64,000 nucleotides of DNA. Origin: Treponema sp. (GTDB lineage: Bacteria > Spirochaetota > Spirochaetia > Treponematales > Breznakiellaceae). Under the pieces are notes generated by a model. That model searched no databases. It was not told the origin of the DNA and saw only the letters and a program-made list of their open reading frames with translations. Position 1 is the first letter of the stretch, and every line of letters begins with the position of its first letter. Where the stretch lies: the NCBI GenBank assembly GCA_009777735.1, contig WRLF01000009.1, positions 1 through 64,000 of the forward strand, written 5' to 3'. The translations under genes and the position numbers were made by a program. Below, in pieces: positions 1 to 8,460 of this stretch.

Positions 1-15
1 TACACGGAATAACGG

Positions 16-136
16 CAGCAATGTGTGCACCCATAAAACATGATAAGGCGGGTGTCGACGGCAAGCGTGCCGCGAAGCGGCGCGATTGGCCGCCGACGGG
101 CCCCGCATAAGTTATTTGACAGGGCACACATTGCTG
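16..136 (+). repeat. Dispersed structured repeat, copy 1
   Basis: This 121-bp intergenic element is bounded by a perfect 13-bp inverted repeat, CAGCAATGTGTGC (16-28) and GCACACATTGCTG (124-136). Inside are GCGGG/CCCGC, a GTCGACGGC/GCCGCCGAC stem with one mismatch, and a central CGTGCCGC-GAA-GCGGCGCG hairpin that needs one G-U pair. Related copies lie at 7238-7357, 38239-38354 and, inverted, 55926-56061. It sits downstream of the minus-strand chemoreceptor gene. It could be a MITE-like element or a structured RNA; no open frame in it looks real. Confidence 0.85.
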
Positions 137-138
137 TA

Positions 139-236
139 TTAACCGGTTGTCCATTGATCACCACATAGAGATCCTGTTTCCCTTTGTGTTCATGCACTGC
201 GGATGGGGCACAGCCGCCTGTTGTTACATCTTTGTA
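139..236 (-). other. Open stretch without start, possible gene remnant
   Basis: Between repeat copy 1 and the chemoreceptor stop codon, the minus strand has about 33 open codons beginning just after a TAG. They read like the tail of a protein (VVINGQPVNT at the end) and then run into the repeat. No start codon or ribosome binding site is visible. It may be a remnant truncated by the repeat, or chance. I do not recognise the family. Confidence 0.15.
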
Positions 237-259
237 CTATTTAGTACATTGACCAAAAA

Positions 260-2347
260 CTACTCCACCTTAAACCGTGAAACTTCCTTTATCAAAATAT
301 CAATGGCTTCACGATTATTACGGCTTATATCATTAACATTGTTTACCGCTAAATTAACACGTTCAGCCCCGGCAGCCATTTCATTCATGCCAGATGTGAT
401 TTCCTGGGTTGCCTTCTCCAAATTTTCGCTTTCCCGAATAACTTCCTTTGCCCCGTCAAGCATTTCATTGGAACCGCTTTTAACCTGGCGGGTAATATCG
501 TTTACATTGCCGACGCCCTGAAGTAATTGCTTGCTCCCAATGCCCTGTTCCTCCATAGAGTTACGGATATTTTCTTCCTGTTCAGCCACGATCCTGACAC
601 TTGAGTCAATGGCTTCAAATCTATTAAGCACATTTTCCGTGGACCTGGTTATCTTGTCGATAGAGTTTTTAATCTTTTTAAGTACATTGCCAATGGTCTT
701 GGACTGCTCACTTGAACTTTCTGCAAGCTTGCGTATCTCGGCAGCGACAACAGCAAAGCCCTTTCCCGACTCACCTGCATGGGCAGCTTCAATTGCGGCG
801 TTCATCGAAAGCAGGTTAGTCTGGCTGGAAATGTTTTCCATCACTGCATTGATTTCCAAAAGACCTTCCGATTCATGAGCTATTTCCTGTATGTCTTGCG
901 CCACTTCGGAAAGGCCGGTGCGGCCCACTTCGGATGCTTCTTTAAGGGTGTTTACATTACCAACATTGTTGACAAGCGTTACCGTAACGGACTGAATATT
1001 GGCTACCATTTGTTCAATGGCGCTCGATGCCTGGGATATATTTTCACTCTGATATTCAACATGACCGTTTAGCTTATTGATATTTGTCATCACCTGTTCC
1101 ATGGTTGCATGGGTCTCACTCACACTGGCGCTCTGGTTCATAACCCTGTTGTTGATGCTCTGGACATTGGCAGTGATCTCGTTCACCGCCGCTGCGGTTT
1201 CAGTCATGTTGATGGCAAGGTCATCGCCAACCTGAGACAGAGCTTTCGCCTCAGCTCTGATATTGACGATCATGTTTTTAATTTTTTCAATTGTCAGATT
1301 AAAGTTGCGTGCCAGATCGCCTATTTCATCTTTGGAAACAATGTCGATCATATTGGTAAAATCGCCCTTGGCAACATCTTCCAATGTAAGAGCCACACGG
1401 TGTACAGGACGGACGATCGACCTTCCGATAAACAGCGCTATGATTATACCAACGAAAAAACAGATTAATCCAATGAAAAGAACAAGAAAAAATGTGCTGC
1501 TCAACTCCGCTTGTGAATCGCTTTCTTCCATTGCAATAATAAGAACCCAGGGATAACCAGGAACTTCAGCATAAGCGCATTTATAGGATTTACCGTTTAA
1601 TTCATAAAAACCTTGACCGGTTCTTTGCCTTATTGCCAGAGCCGCCATATCTGCCATGGATTTCAGAGAAAGATCCGTCTGTGCCTCGCTTATCAGATTG
1701 AACTGATTAAGTACCCTGTCCTGATCAGGATAGGCTACAAAAGTCCCTTCGTTATTGATCATAAAAGCGTACCCGCTTGGGTAGCGGACTTTTATCCCGC
1801 TCACCAGATCAGAGAGCGCACTGCCGCCATCCTCCCTTGCAACCAACACGCCAACCACAGGCGCTCCCGGATTTTCGCTTGCATGGATGGGGGATGCGAA
1901 CATTAACACAGGTCTGTTGATAGCCCTGCTGATGAGTACATCCGAAATCGCTGCTCTTCCGCTGAAAGCCTGAATAACGTAATCACGGTCGCCAAGGCTT
2001 GCAGTGGAATTATCAGAAACATAACGGGCGATACCGTCCGGGAATACCACACCAAGTTCAAGAATTCCTAAACGCGGCACATCAGCGGTGAGGCTGGGTC
2101 TGGTAGTATTATCCCAGTCCATAGTTCGGGTCCTGGCCCGGTTTGCTATTTCCATGAGCTGGCTTAGGCGGCTCTCCAGTTTGGTTTTGATAATTTCGGC
2201 ATTCGCTTCAGCCTTGCTGCTGAGCTCCTCCAGGACAGAATTCCTAATCTTATTACCCATAAGAATTTGCATGGGGACAATAATACTCATTGTGGTTATT
2301 AATACAACAACCCCTATTAGAAGGGGTATTCTTATGCTCAATTTCAT
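260..2347 (-). CDS. Methyl-accepting chemotaxis protein, membrane type
   Basis: Transmembrane chemoreceptor of 695 residues. It has a TM helix at about 6-32, a large periplasmic sensor region of dCache type (about 35-280), a second TM helix (about 285-308), a HAMP domain (about 308-360) and a long cytoplasmic coiled-coil signalling domain. The conserved hairpin tip ([15 protein letters not shown] followed by FAVVAAE) lies near residues 505-540. This part binds CheW and CheA and controls flagellar switching. There is no C-terminal pentapeptide tether for CheR/CheB. It starts 21 bases after the hydrogenase-chemoreceptor fusion and is almost certainly cotranscribed with it, so the two may act in one receptor array. 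The ligand cannot be told from sequence. Confidence 0.95.
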   Translation of the reverse strand: MKLSIRIPLLIGVVVLITTMSIIVPMQILMGNKIRNSVLEELSSKAEANAEIIKTKLESRLSQLMEIANRARTRTMDWDNTTRPSLTADVPRLGILELGVVFPDGIARYVSDNSTASLGDRDYVIQAFSGRAAISDVLISRAINRPVLMFASPIHASENPGAPVVGVLVAREDGGSALSDLVSGIKVRYPSGYAFMINNEGTFVAYPDQDRVLNQFNLISEAQTDLSLKSMADMAALAIRQRTGQGFYELNGKSYKCAYAEVPGYPWVLIIAMEESDSQAELSSTFFLVLFIGLICFFVGIIIALFIGRSIVRPVHRVALTLEDVAKGDFTNMIDIVSKDEIGDLARNFNLTIEKIKNMIVNIRAEAKALSQVGDDLAINMTETAAAVNEITANVQSINNRVMNQSASVSETHATMEQVMTNINKLNGHVEYQSENISQASSAIEQMVANIQSVTVTLVNNVGNVNTLKEASEVGRTGLSEVAQDIQEIAHESEGLLEINAVMENISSQTNLLSMNAAIEAAHAGESGKGFAVVAAEIRKLAESSSEQSKTIGNVLKKIKNSIDKITRSTENVLNRFEAIDSSVRIVAEQEENIRNSMEEQGIGSKQLLQGVGNVNDITRQVKSGSNEMLDGAKEVIRESENLEKATQEITSGMNEMAAGAERVNLAVNNVNDISRNNREAIDILIKEVSRFKVE

Positions 2348-2368
2348 GGGGCAACTCCTTTTATATGA

Positions 2369-4462
2369 TTATTCTGACATTTTTTCATCTGTTACCTCTG
2401 AAAGAGTATTCATATCATCAAGAAGGCTGCTTGACTTGGAAAGCAAATCAGAAAAACCTTCCTTTACTGCGGTGCTTTGGCTCTGTATGTTGTTTAACGC
2501 AGCAGTAATAGATGAACTTCTTTTGGACAATTCGCCCATTGTCGTTATCATTTCTGTCATGGTTTTGGCAAAATCAACAATTTCCTTTGACATATTATTT
2601 ATTACAAAACTGGTATCTCCGGATCTTTTAGATGTAACATCAATTCCTTTAATAATGTTTGACAGTGTTTGGGAAATATTTTGAGAATTCTGCCTTGTGT
2701 TTTCCGAGAGACGGCGGATTTCGTCTGCAACTACGGCAAAACCCTTGCCTGCCTCTCCGGCATGAGCGGCTTCTATTGCGGCGTTCATGGACAGTAAATT
2801 GGTGTTGGCTGCTATGCTGCTGATGATTTTTATTGCTGAGGCTATGCCTTCAATGGATTGGGAGATTTCCTCGACTGATAAAATGGTTTCTTTCATTGAT
2901 TGCTGGCCTTTGCCCGTTTCTTCGGTAAGTTCCTGTATGGTAGCCTGTTTAAGACGGGAAAGTTCCGATGTGCTTTGCAGATCATTTACAATTTCTTCTG
3001 TAATAACCGAAGATTCATTGATTGCGTTCATGAATGAATCAATGCGCTCGTTCTCTGATTTTATCGTACAATCAATCTCCCTGATAATACCTATGGCATG
3101 CTCAACATGTTTATGGAGTTGTTTGTTCAATTTTTCCATTTTTAATCTGTCCTGAGTGAGTAAGGAATGATTGAAATGGAGGCAGTTTTCCGGTTTATTT
3201 AATTTGTTGAATATTGCCTCTGCCATTGCCTCGCACGTTCCGTAACCGCAGGCAGTACAATTATATATATCTGCATTGGTAAACTTTTTCATGAGTGTAA
3301 ACACTTCGGATATTTCTGCTTTGTTGGGATGCCGTATGGTATTGTTCTCTGACAGATTGCGGTAACTGCGGTCATATATCCCTTTTTTCCAGTACTTATT
3401 GAGTATTTTGTGATATTTTCCGGATGCTTTTTTATTTCTATTGGTTTTATGAAAATTCTCCAGATAATCTATGCGCCTGCGAATTGGGTTTTCCAAAACT
3501 GCTATTGGAACTTTACTGTTTCCTGTACCGGGGCCTCCGTTACAGCCTTTTTCACAATTAAGACAGTCAACTAATGTTGCCAGCTTTAAATCGGTATTGT
3601 TTTTCAGCAATTCATCAAGGTCTGTCAAGTAGGGATAAATGCTGTGAAGCCCTTCGATTTTTCGTGTCTGCCGGCCTATGCCGGGTATAAAGCGTTCGGC
3701 GGTATCCAGTAATCCTCCGGGAGAAGAAAAACCCACCGCTCTTTCTGCAAGAATACCTGTGTATTCTACTTCCGGGAATGAAGCAAGATTGATATTATTT
3801 GCTTCCAGATGTTCTTTCACAGCTAGCATGGTAACATTATAATCACCCAGATTTGTTGCGTCAAATTCCCGTCTTTTGGCAGCGCATGGAGAAATGACCG
3901 CTGCTTTGTAATTTTTGTATTTGGGAAAATATTCATGAATCATTTTGATTGTGTGCAGCATGGGGCTGTGTGCCGGGGCAAGATAGGGCAGCAATTTTGG
4001 GCGGTAGATTTCTATATAGCTGACGATAGCAGGACACGGCTGGGCAATTAATGTACGGGGTTTTTTTTCTTTGATGTAGTTAAGATACGAAATAACGGTG
4101 AGTTCTGCACCGAAACTTACATCAAATATATCTTCTATCCCCAGAGACTTGAGATAGCCGTTAAAATTGAGGAATTTTTTCGGAAATACCGACGCAATAG
4201 CCGGAGCGACAACGGCTATCATTTTTGTCCCGTTTCTTAAATCTCCAAAGAATTGATCTGTGTCATCAATTATCCTGCGGGCATTATGAGAACAAGAAGT
4301 TATACAATTGCCGCATCCTATACACAAGTCATGGTTAATATCCAGTTTCTCACCTGATCCGTCCATACAGTATTTAACAGGGCAGACTGCAATACAGGCA
4401 TAACAATTTATACATTTATCAAGATCAATTTTAATGACTGGTGTAAGACGTGTGACTCCCAT
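2369..4462 (-). CDS. Soluble [FeFe]-hydrogenase-like H2 sensor fused to chemoreceptor signalling domain
   Basis: A 697-residue protein without TM helices. Order: two [4Fe-4S] ferredoxin motifs (C17-C27 and C47-C57); an [FeFe]-hydrogenase H-cluster domain (about 75-345); an extra Fe-S domain with C402, C405, C410 and C427; a linker helix; and a methyl-accepting signalling domain (about 470-690) with the hairpin tip [16 protein letters not shown]-cluster ligands match C143 (QPCPA), C193 (SPCAAK), C303 and C307 (CLNCEKGC). The proton-relay cysteine of catalytic enzymes is replaced by P142, as in sensory hydrogenases. Likely role: reads H2 or redox state in the cytoplasm and signals to CheA. Start ATG has AAAGGGG 7 bases upstream. 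First gene of a two-gene operon. Fusions of this kind are, to my knowledge, reported in termite-gut treponemes; the function is inferred. Confidence 0.9.
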   Translation of the reverse strand: MGVTRLTPVIKIDLDKCINCYACIAVCPVKYCMDGSGEKLDINHDLCIGCGNCITSCSHNARRIIDDTDQFFGDLRNGTKMIAVVAPAIASVFPKKFLNFNGYLKSLGIEDIFDVSFGAELTVISYLNYIKEKKPRTLIAQPCPAIVSYIEIYRPKLLPYLAPAHSPMLHTIKMIHEYFPKYKNYKAAVISPCAAKRREFDATNLGDYNVTMLAVKEHLEANNINLASFPEVEYTGILAERAVGFSSPGGLLDTAERFIPGIGRQTRKIEGLHSIYPYLTDLDELLKNNTDLKLATLVDCLNCEKGCNGGPGTGNSKVPIAVLENPIRRRIDYLENFHKTNRNKKASGKYHKILNKYWKKGIYDRSYRNLSENNTIRHPNKAEISEVFTLMKKFTNADIYNCTACGYGTCEAMAEAIFNKLNKPENCLHFNHSLLTQDRLKMEKLNKQLHKHVEHAIGIIREIDCTIKSENERIDSFMNAINESSVITEEIVNDLQSTSELSRLKQATIQELTEETGKGQQSMKETILSVEEISQSIEGIASAIKIISSIAANTNLLSMNAAIEAAHAGEAGKGFAVVADEIRRLSENTRQNSQNISQTLSNIIKGIDVTSKRSGDTSFVINNMSKEIVDFAKTMTEMITTMGELSKRSSSITAALNNIQSQSTAVKEGFSDLLSKSSSLLDDMNTLSEVTDEKMSE

Positions 4463-4487
4463 TTTTTTCCCCTTTCATTTTATTAAT

Positions 4488-4516
4488 CTTGTAAATCTCC
4501 TTATGTTGATTTACAA
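4488..4516 (-). promoter_or_regulatory. Promoter of the H2-sensor operon covered by a perfect inverted repeat
   Basis: TTGTAAATC (4489-4497) and GATTTACAA (4508-4516) form a perfect 9-bp inverted repeat with a 10-base spacer. Read on the minus strand, its arms supply a -35 (TTGTAA, 4511-4516) and a -10 (TACAAG, 4488-4493) separated by 17 bases, about 20 bases upstream of the gene start. The position between a regulator and a divergent operon suggests an operator. Seen: the repeat and hexamers. Inferred: the function and the regulator. Confidence 0.5.
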
Positions 4517-4569
4517 TGAAACATAAAGTCCCGGTGGAGTATTTTGCTTAAATTATCGAGAATTATGAT

Positions 4570-7149
4570 TTGTTGGCAATAGAACGCAGACCTCACCTGG
4601 TGAGGAAAAAACTGCAGGAGCAAACGATTAAAAAAGCAAGCGATAGAACAAGCATTTATTCACTTCTTTCAACTGTCGGTACTGTCCCACGAACGGCATT
4701 AGTACAAAAAATGAAAGCCATCTCTGCAAAAAAGAACCTTTTTATAACCGCCCCCGGCGGCTACGGCAAAACTGTTGCCGCCAGGCAATGGCTTTCCTCT
4801 GTCCGTGGAAAAACTGCCAGAATGACCGTGGGGGATGCGGACAACAATCCGGGGTTTTTTTGCAAACGCCTTGCATCGGTATTGTTAGAATTTGCTGGAA
4901 GTAAAAAAACGATACCGGAAAGCAGTATATCATTTGAAAAACTTTTAGAAATCATTAAACAGATGCCGGAAAAGAGAGCGCGCTGCTATTTGGTCATTGA
5001 CGACCTGCATATGATAACAAATCAGGAAATTATCGAGAATATGCCAACTGTCACAAACCGTTTGCCCCCCTATATTGGCCGCTGTCTTATAAGCCGCTCG
5101 CAGCCCAGCGCAGCACTCATGGAAACAGGGCTTTTCGAGCTTATAACTATGGACGATCTGTTGTTTTCGCCGGAGGAAGTAGAATACTTCGGTGCGGAAA
5201 AAGATTGCGAACTCGATTCAAAACAAATTAATTATCTACTGAAAATAACAGGTGGCTGGGCGATGTATTTATCCGCGCTGCTTTCTGATTGCAGTCCGTT
5301 GGATTTAAAAAACATGAACAAAGCCCCTCAGACATTGACGCATTATCTGAACGCAAAGATTTGGGGATTATGGGATAAAGAAACAAAGGTTTTACTTTTA
5401 CGTTTGGCTGTTCCAACAGATGTAAATCCCAAACTTGCCCAGATCCTAACAGGACAGAAAGGAGGACAGGATCTGTTGGAACGGCTGGTCAAAAAGGAAA
5501 ACGCTTTTTTATCCCGCACAGACAAAGACACATACCGTTTCCATGACATATTTCGCGAATTCCTGCAGGAGCGCTTAATCAGCAATTTAGGCAAGGAAGA
5601 AGTTGAAAGACTTAACGATATTTGCGCCCAATGGTATTACGAGCAGGGGGACTTCCTGACCGGGGGAAGGTATTATATCTATAACCGTGACCATGAAGGT
5701 GTAAGCCGCTGTTTAAGCATGAGCAACCGTTTCCATGAAAAATCCGGCAGACTGTCAGTAGAAACCAGTATAAATTTTGTCGCCCAGCATGTGCATAAAA
5801 TGCCCATATCGTTTATCCAGGAAAGCCCTTATTTAATTTCCTATTGTTTGCTCGAAGCCTTTCTTAACGGTAAGGGGGAAGAGTATCAAAGATATATGGA
5901 TATGTTATATCGAATGATGCCCGAAATAGCCGAGAAATATCCCGAGTACATGGAAACCGTCGGGTTTTTATCTTCCCTTGATTTTCGGGCTCCCCTTAAA
6001 AAAATCACAAAGCAAGTTGAAGCCACCATACAGCTCTTACAGAAACCAAAACATGATACCGGTGCTCGCTCAAGCACCATAACACAGAACCTTCCTTTTT
6101 TCCACCGCTCCATGCGGGATTTTTCAGAGTATTATGAATTGAAAGTTGATGACTTGAAACTCCTAAGGAATACCTTCGGCTTGATGATAGGCAGGGACTA
6201 TAATGTGATGGAACATTTAATAAAAGCCGGCATTAATTACGAGCGGGGCGAACTGCTAAATACACTGTATCATGCCCTGGAGGGCTTCCAAATTTGCGAT
6301 GAGGAAATGCAAAGCGAAACGGTTTTTTCTGCACATATGATGCTGTCTGCAGTGTTATACGCAATTGGTGCATCACAGGAAGCGGACGGGATCATGGATC
6401 AGATTGCGGATTATATTGAACGCAAAGCACCGTTCCTGCACCCGAATTATAAAGCGTTGAAAACCGAACGAGCTATCCGCAGCGGTAACATGGAGACTGC
6501 AAGGGAGTGGCTGACTGTTTACGCAAACCGTTCGAATCGCCTGCCCTTTTATCAAATGTTCAGGCACTTTTGTACCCTGCGGGCTTATATCGCCTTAGGG
6601 GATTACAAAACAGCTATTGACTTTGGAAACAGGCTGCAAAAATTAGCCGCGGAATATAACCGTCCGCTTGATAGAATCGAAAGCGGTTTATTGACGGCCA
6701 TAGCCTTATGGCATAACAATGAAAAAACAAAAGCTGTTAAACAGTTGAAGCAAACGATAATTCTCGCGGTCCCTTACGGCTTTACACAGTTAATACTCAA
6801 TGAGGGAATAGAAGTATTGCCCCTGCTGTGGGAATTACAAGGGGATCCTGAAAAGCAGGAAGGAAGTCCACTACCAAAAATTACAGGTTTTGTGGAAAAG
6901 CTGATGGATACTATTTACAAAAAATACGATCTTAAAACGGCAGAAGAAACAACTCTAAAATTGACGGCTCAGCAACAATCCATGCTTTCGTATCTTAGTA
7001 AAGGTATGAGCTACAACGAAATTGCCGAGGAATGCGGGATCGGGCGCGCAACAGTCAAGTATCATTTATTGCTGGTGTATAAGCGCTTAGGTGTACGCAA
7101 TGCGAAGCAAGCGGTCATTAAAGCGAAGGCGTTAGGACTTTTAGAATAG
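4570..7149 (+). CDS. MalT/LuxR-type STAND transcriptional regulator
   Basis: An 859-residue regulator of the large ATP-binding LuxR class. The Walker A motif APGGYGKT is at residues 61-68 and a Walker B-like LVIDDLH lies near 142. A long helical TPR-like middle follows, ending in a LuxR helix-turn-helix (about 798-859; core YNEIAEECGIGRATVKYHLL). Such proteins oligomerise with ATP and an inducer to activate transcription. The start is TTG at 4570 (or TTG at 4573); the only nearby upstream ATG (4565) closes after five codons. It is divergent from the H2-sensor operon with an inverted repeat between, so that operon is a candidate target. The inducer is unknown. Confidence 0.88.
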   Translation: MLAIERRPHLVRKKLQEQTIKKASDRTSIYSLLSTVGTVPRTALVQKMKAISAKKNLFITAPGGYGKTVAARQWLSSVRGKTARMTVGDADNNPGFFCKRLASVLLEFAGSKKTIPESSISFEKLLEIIKQMPEKRARCYLVIDDLHMITNQEIIENMPTVTNRLPPYIGRCLISRSQPSAALMETGLFELITMDDLLFSPEEVEYFGAEKDCELDSKQINYLLKITGGWAMYLSALLSDCSPLDLKNMNKAPQTLTHYLNAKIWGLWDKETKVLLLRLAVPTDVNPKLAQILTGQKGGQDLLERLVKKENAFLSRTDKDTYRFHDIFREFLQERLISNLGKEEVERLNDICAQWYYEQGDFLTGGRYYIYNRDHEGVSRCLSMSNRFHEKSGRLSVETSINFVAQHVHKMPISFIQESPYLISYCLLEAFLNGKGEEYQRYMDMLYRMMPEIAEKYPEYMETVGFLSSLDFRAPLKKITKQVEATIQLLQKPKHDTGARSSTITQNLPFFHRSMRDFSEYYELKVDDLKLLRNTFGLMIGRDYNVMEHLIKAGINYERGELLNTLYHALEGFQICDEEMQSETVFSAHMMLSAVLYAIGASQEADGIMDQIADYIERKAPFLHPNYKALKTERAIRSGNMETAREWLTVYANRSNRLPFYQMFRHFCTLRAYIALGDYKTAIDFGNRLQKLAAEYNRPLDRIESGLLTAIALWHNNEKTKAVKQLKQTIILAVPYGFTQLILNEGIEVLPLLWELQGDPEKQEGSPLPKITGFVEKLMDTIYKKYDLKTAEETTLKLTAQQQSMLSYLSKGMSYNEIAEECGIGRATVKYHLLLVYKRLGVRNAKQAVIKAKALGLLE

Positions 7150-7155
7150 ATAAGG

Positions 7156-7185
7156 AAGTGCGATTGGCCGTCGACGGGCCCCGCC
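7156..7185 (+). repeat. Half copy of the dispersed structured repeat
   Basis: The sequence matches the 3' half of the dispersed repeat (GTGCGATTGGCCGTCGACGG then GCCCCGC) just after the regulator stop codon. A linker of about 50 bases, alignable to the one at 38206-38238, connects it to full copy 2. The same half-plus-full arrangement at two loci suggests a longer ancestral unit. Confidence 0.65.
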
Positions 7186-7237
7186 CTCTTCCCCATCAGT
7201 AAAGCAAACCTCCATTTTACGGCTCACTGAATAACGG

Positions 7238-7357
7238 CAGCAATGTGTGCCACTAAAAACATGATAAGGCGGGTGTCGACGGCAAGCGTGCCGCGAAGCG
7301 GTGCGATTGGCCGTCGACGGGCCCCGCATAAGTTACTTAACATGGCACACATTGCTG
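7238..7357 (+). repeat. Dispersed structured repeat, copy 2
   Basis: 120 bp with the perfect 13-bp terminal inverted repeat CAGCAATGTGTGC/GCACACATTGCTG. The inner stem GTCGACGGC/GCCGTCGAC is perfect here, and the central hairpin CGTGCCGC-GAA-GCGGTGCG closes with two G-U pairs. It lies between two convergent genes (regulator and lptG). Confidence 0.9.
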
Positions 7358-7395
7358 GTTTTACCAGTTGTTCGGCCAATGGGGGTTTGAGCAGC

Positions 7396-8460
7396 CTATG
7401 TTTTCGCTCCCGCCAACAACAAAGCTCCGATAATAACGAAAACAGCCACAGGGAACCAGGCGCCGATAAAAGGCGGGATATAACCCATTCTGGCCATCAT
7501 CATGGTAATCATTTCAATAACATAAAAAGCTACGGCGGCGGAAAGGCTTGCAAGCAGGCTCATTAAAAGGATGTTTTTCCTGAACCGTCCGCCCATTGAT
7601 ATTGAAAGGACCATCACAATAAACGAAACAGTGGAAAAGGAAAACCGGTGGTGAAAATCAGACAGGGCTTCAGTGTAGGGAAGCCCTGCTTCACGAAGGT
7701 CCTGAATTAAATCCCTTGAGTCCAATGCCTTGAGTTCATCATGTCTGACCGCACTGCGGCGGAAAATGTCCGGGTCCTCACGGAATTCATCGGTGTCTGA
7801 AAGCGGCCCGGATCGGAGAAAACCGCTATCCCACTGATAAATAATGGGATTTTCAAAAGTCCAGAATTCCCCTGTCCAGTTGGCATATTGGGCGCGGATC
7901 AACGAGATAAAATCCCCCTGTGAATCCAGTTCAACAATGCTTATACCGTTGAGGGTCTGCCGTTCAATATCATAATAATCCACCGAATAAATTATCTCCC
8001 CGCCTCTTGCCTTGATTACAATGTCGGAATTGCTTTCTGAAACCTGTTGATTGAGAGCTGTCCTTGAAAGGTCATTTTTTACCTTTAATGTAGGAATTAC
8101 AATGTTATCATCAAAAAAAAATGAAAATACCGAAGCCAGCAATCCGATACATACCAATGGCAGGCTAAACCGCCAAAAAGGAATCCCCGAAGAGAAAACC
8201 GAAGTCAACTCATTGCGGGAATATAAATCTCCCAGAGTATAGGCAGATGCAAAAAGCAGGGCGATAGGCAAAGCGTACGAAAAACTTTTCGGAAGATAGA
8301 ATATACTTATCCGCATAATCTCGTTGAAAGGAACCTCATTGTTGAGATACCTGACCAGATGCGCAAATAAATCAATAAGCGACAGCAATAGCATGAACAT
8401 GCCTATTGCAGCGAAAAAGATGGGCATAAACTGGCGGACCAGATAGCGATCCAGAATCAT
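7396..8460 (-). CDS. lptG: LptF/LptG-family lipopolysaccharide-export-type permease (second)
   Basis: A YjgP/YjgQ-family permease of about 354 residues with the N-terminal signature MILDRYLVRQFMP, TM helices near the N terminus, a periplasmic beta-jellyroll-like middle and three C-terminal TM helices. In LPS bacteria this pair works with LptB to extract lipid from the inner membrane. Many treponemes lack classical LPS, so the cargo here is uncertain. The start at 8460 is chosen because its ATG overlaps the stop of the preceding permease (ATGA); a longer upstream reading would cover that gene. Assignment as G rather than F rests only on gene order. Confidence 0.85.
   Translation of the reverse strand: MILDRYLVRQFMPIFFAAIGMFMLLLSLIDLFAHLVRYLNNEVPFNEIMRISIFYLPKSFSYALPIALLFASAYTLGDLYSRNELTSVFSSGIPFWRFSLPLVCIGLLASVFSFFFDDNIVIPTLKVKNDLSRTALNQQVSESNSDIVIKARGGEIIYSVDYYDIERQTLNGISIVELDSQGDFISLIRAQYANWTGEFWTFENPIIYQWDSGFLRSGPLSDTDEFREDPDIFRRSAVRHDELKALDSRDLIQDLREAGLPYTEALSDFHHRFSFSTVSFIVMVLSISMGGRFRKNILLMSLLASLSAAVAFYVIEMITMMMARMGYIPPFIGAWFPVAVFVIIGALLLAGAKT

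Noticed and set aside
2088-2684. Plus-strand frame of 198 codons across the two chemoreceptor genes
   Set aside because: Antisense to two well-supported genes; composition and absence of start signals make it a shadow.
7141-7329. Minus-strand frame over repeat copy 2 with a similar frame over copy 3
   Set aside because: The shared peptide follows from the repeat DNA itself; it has no ribosome binding site and the ends differ between copies.
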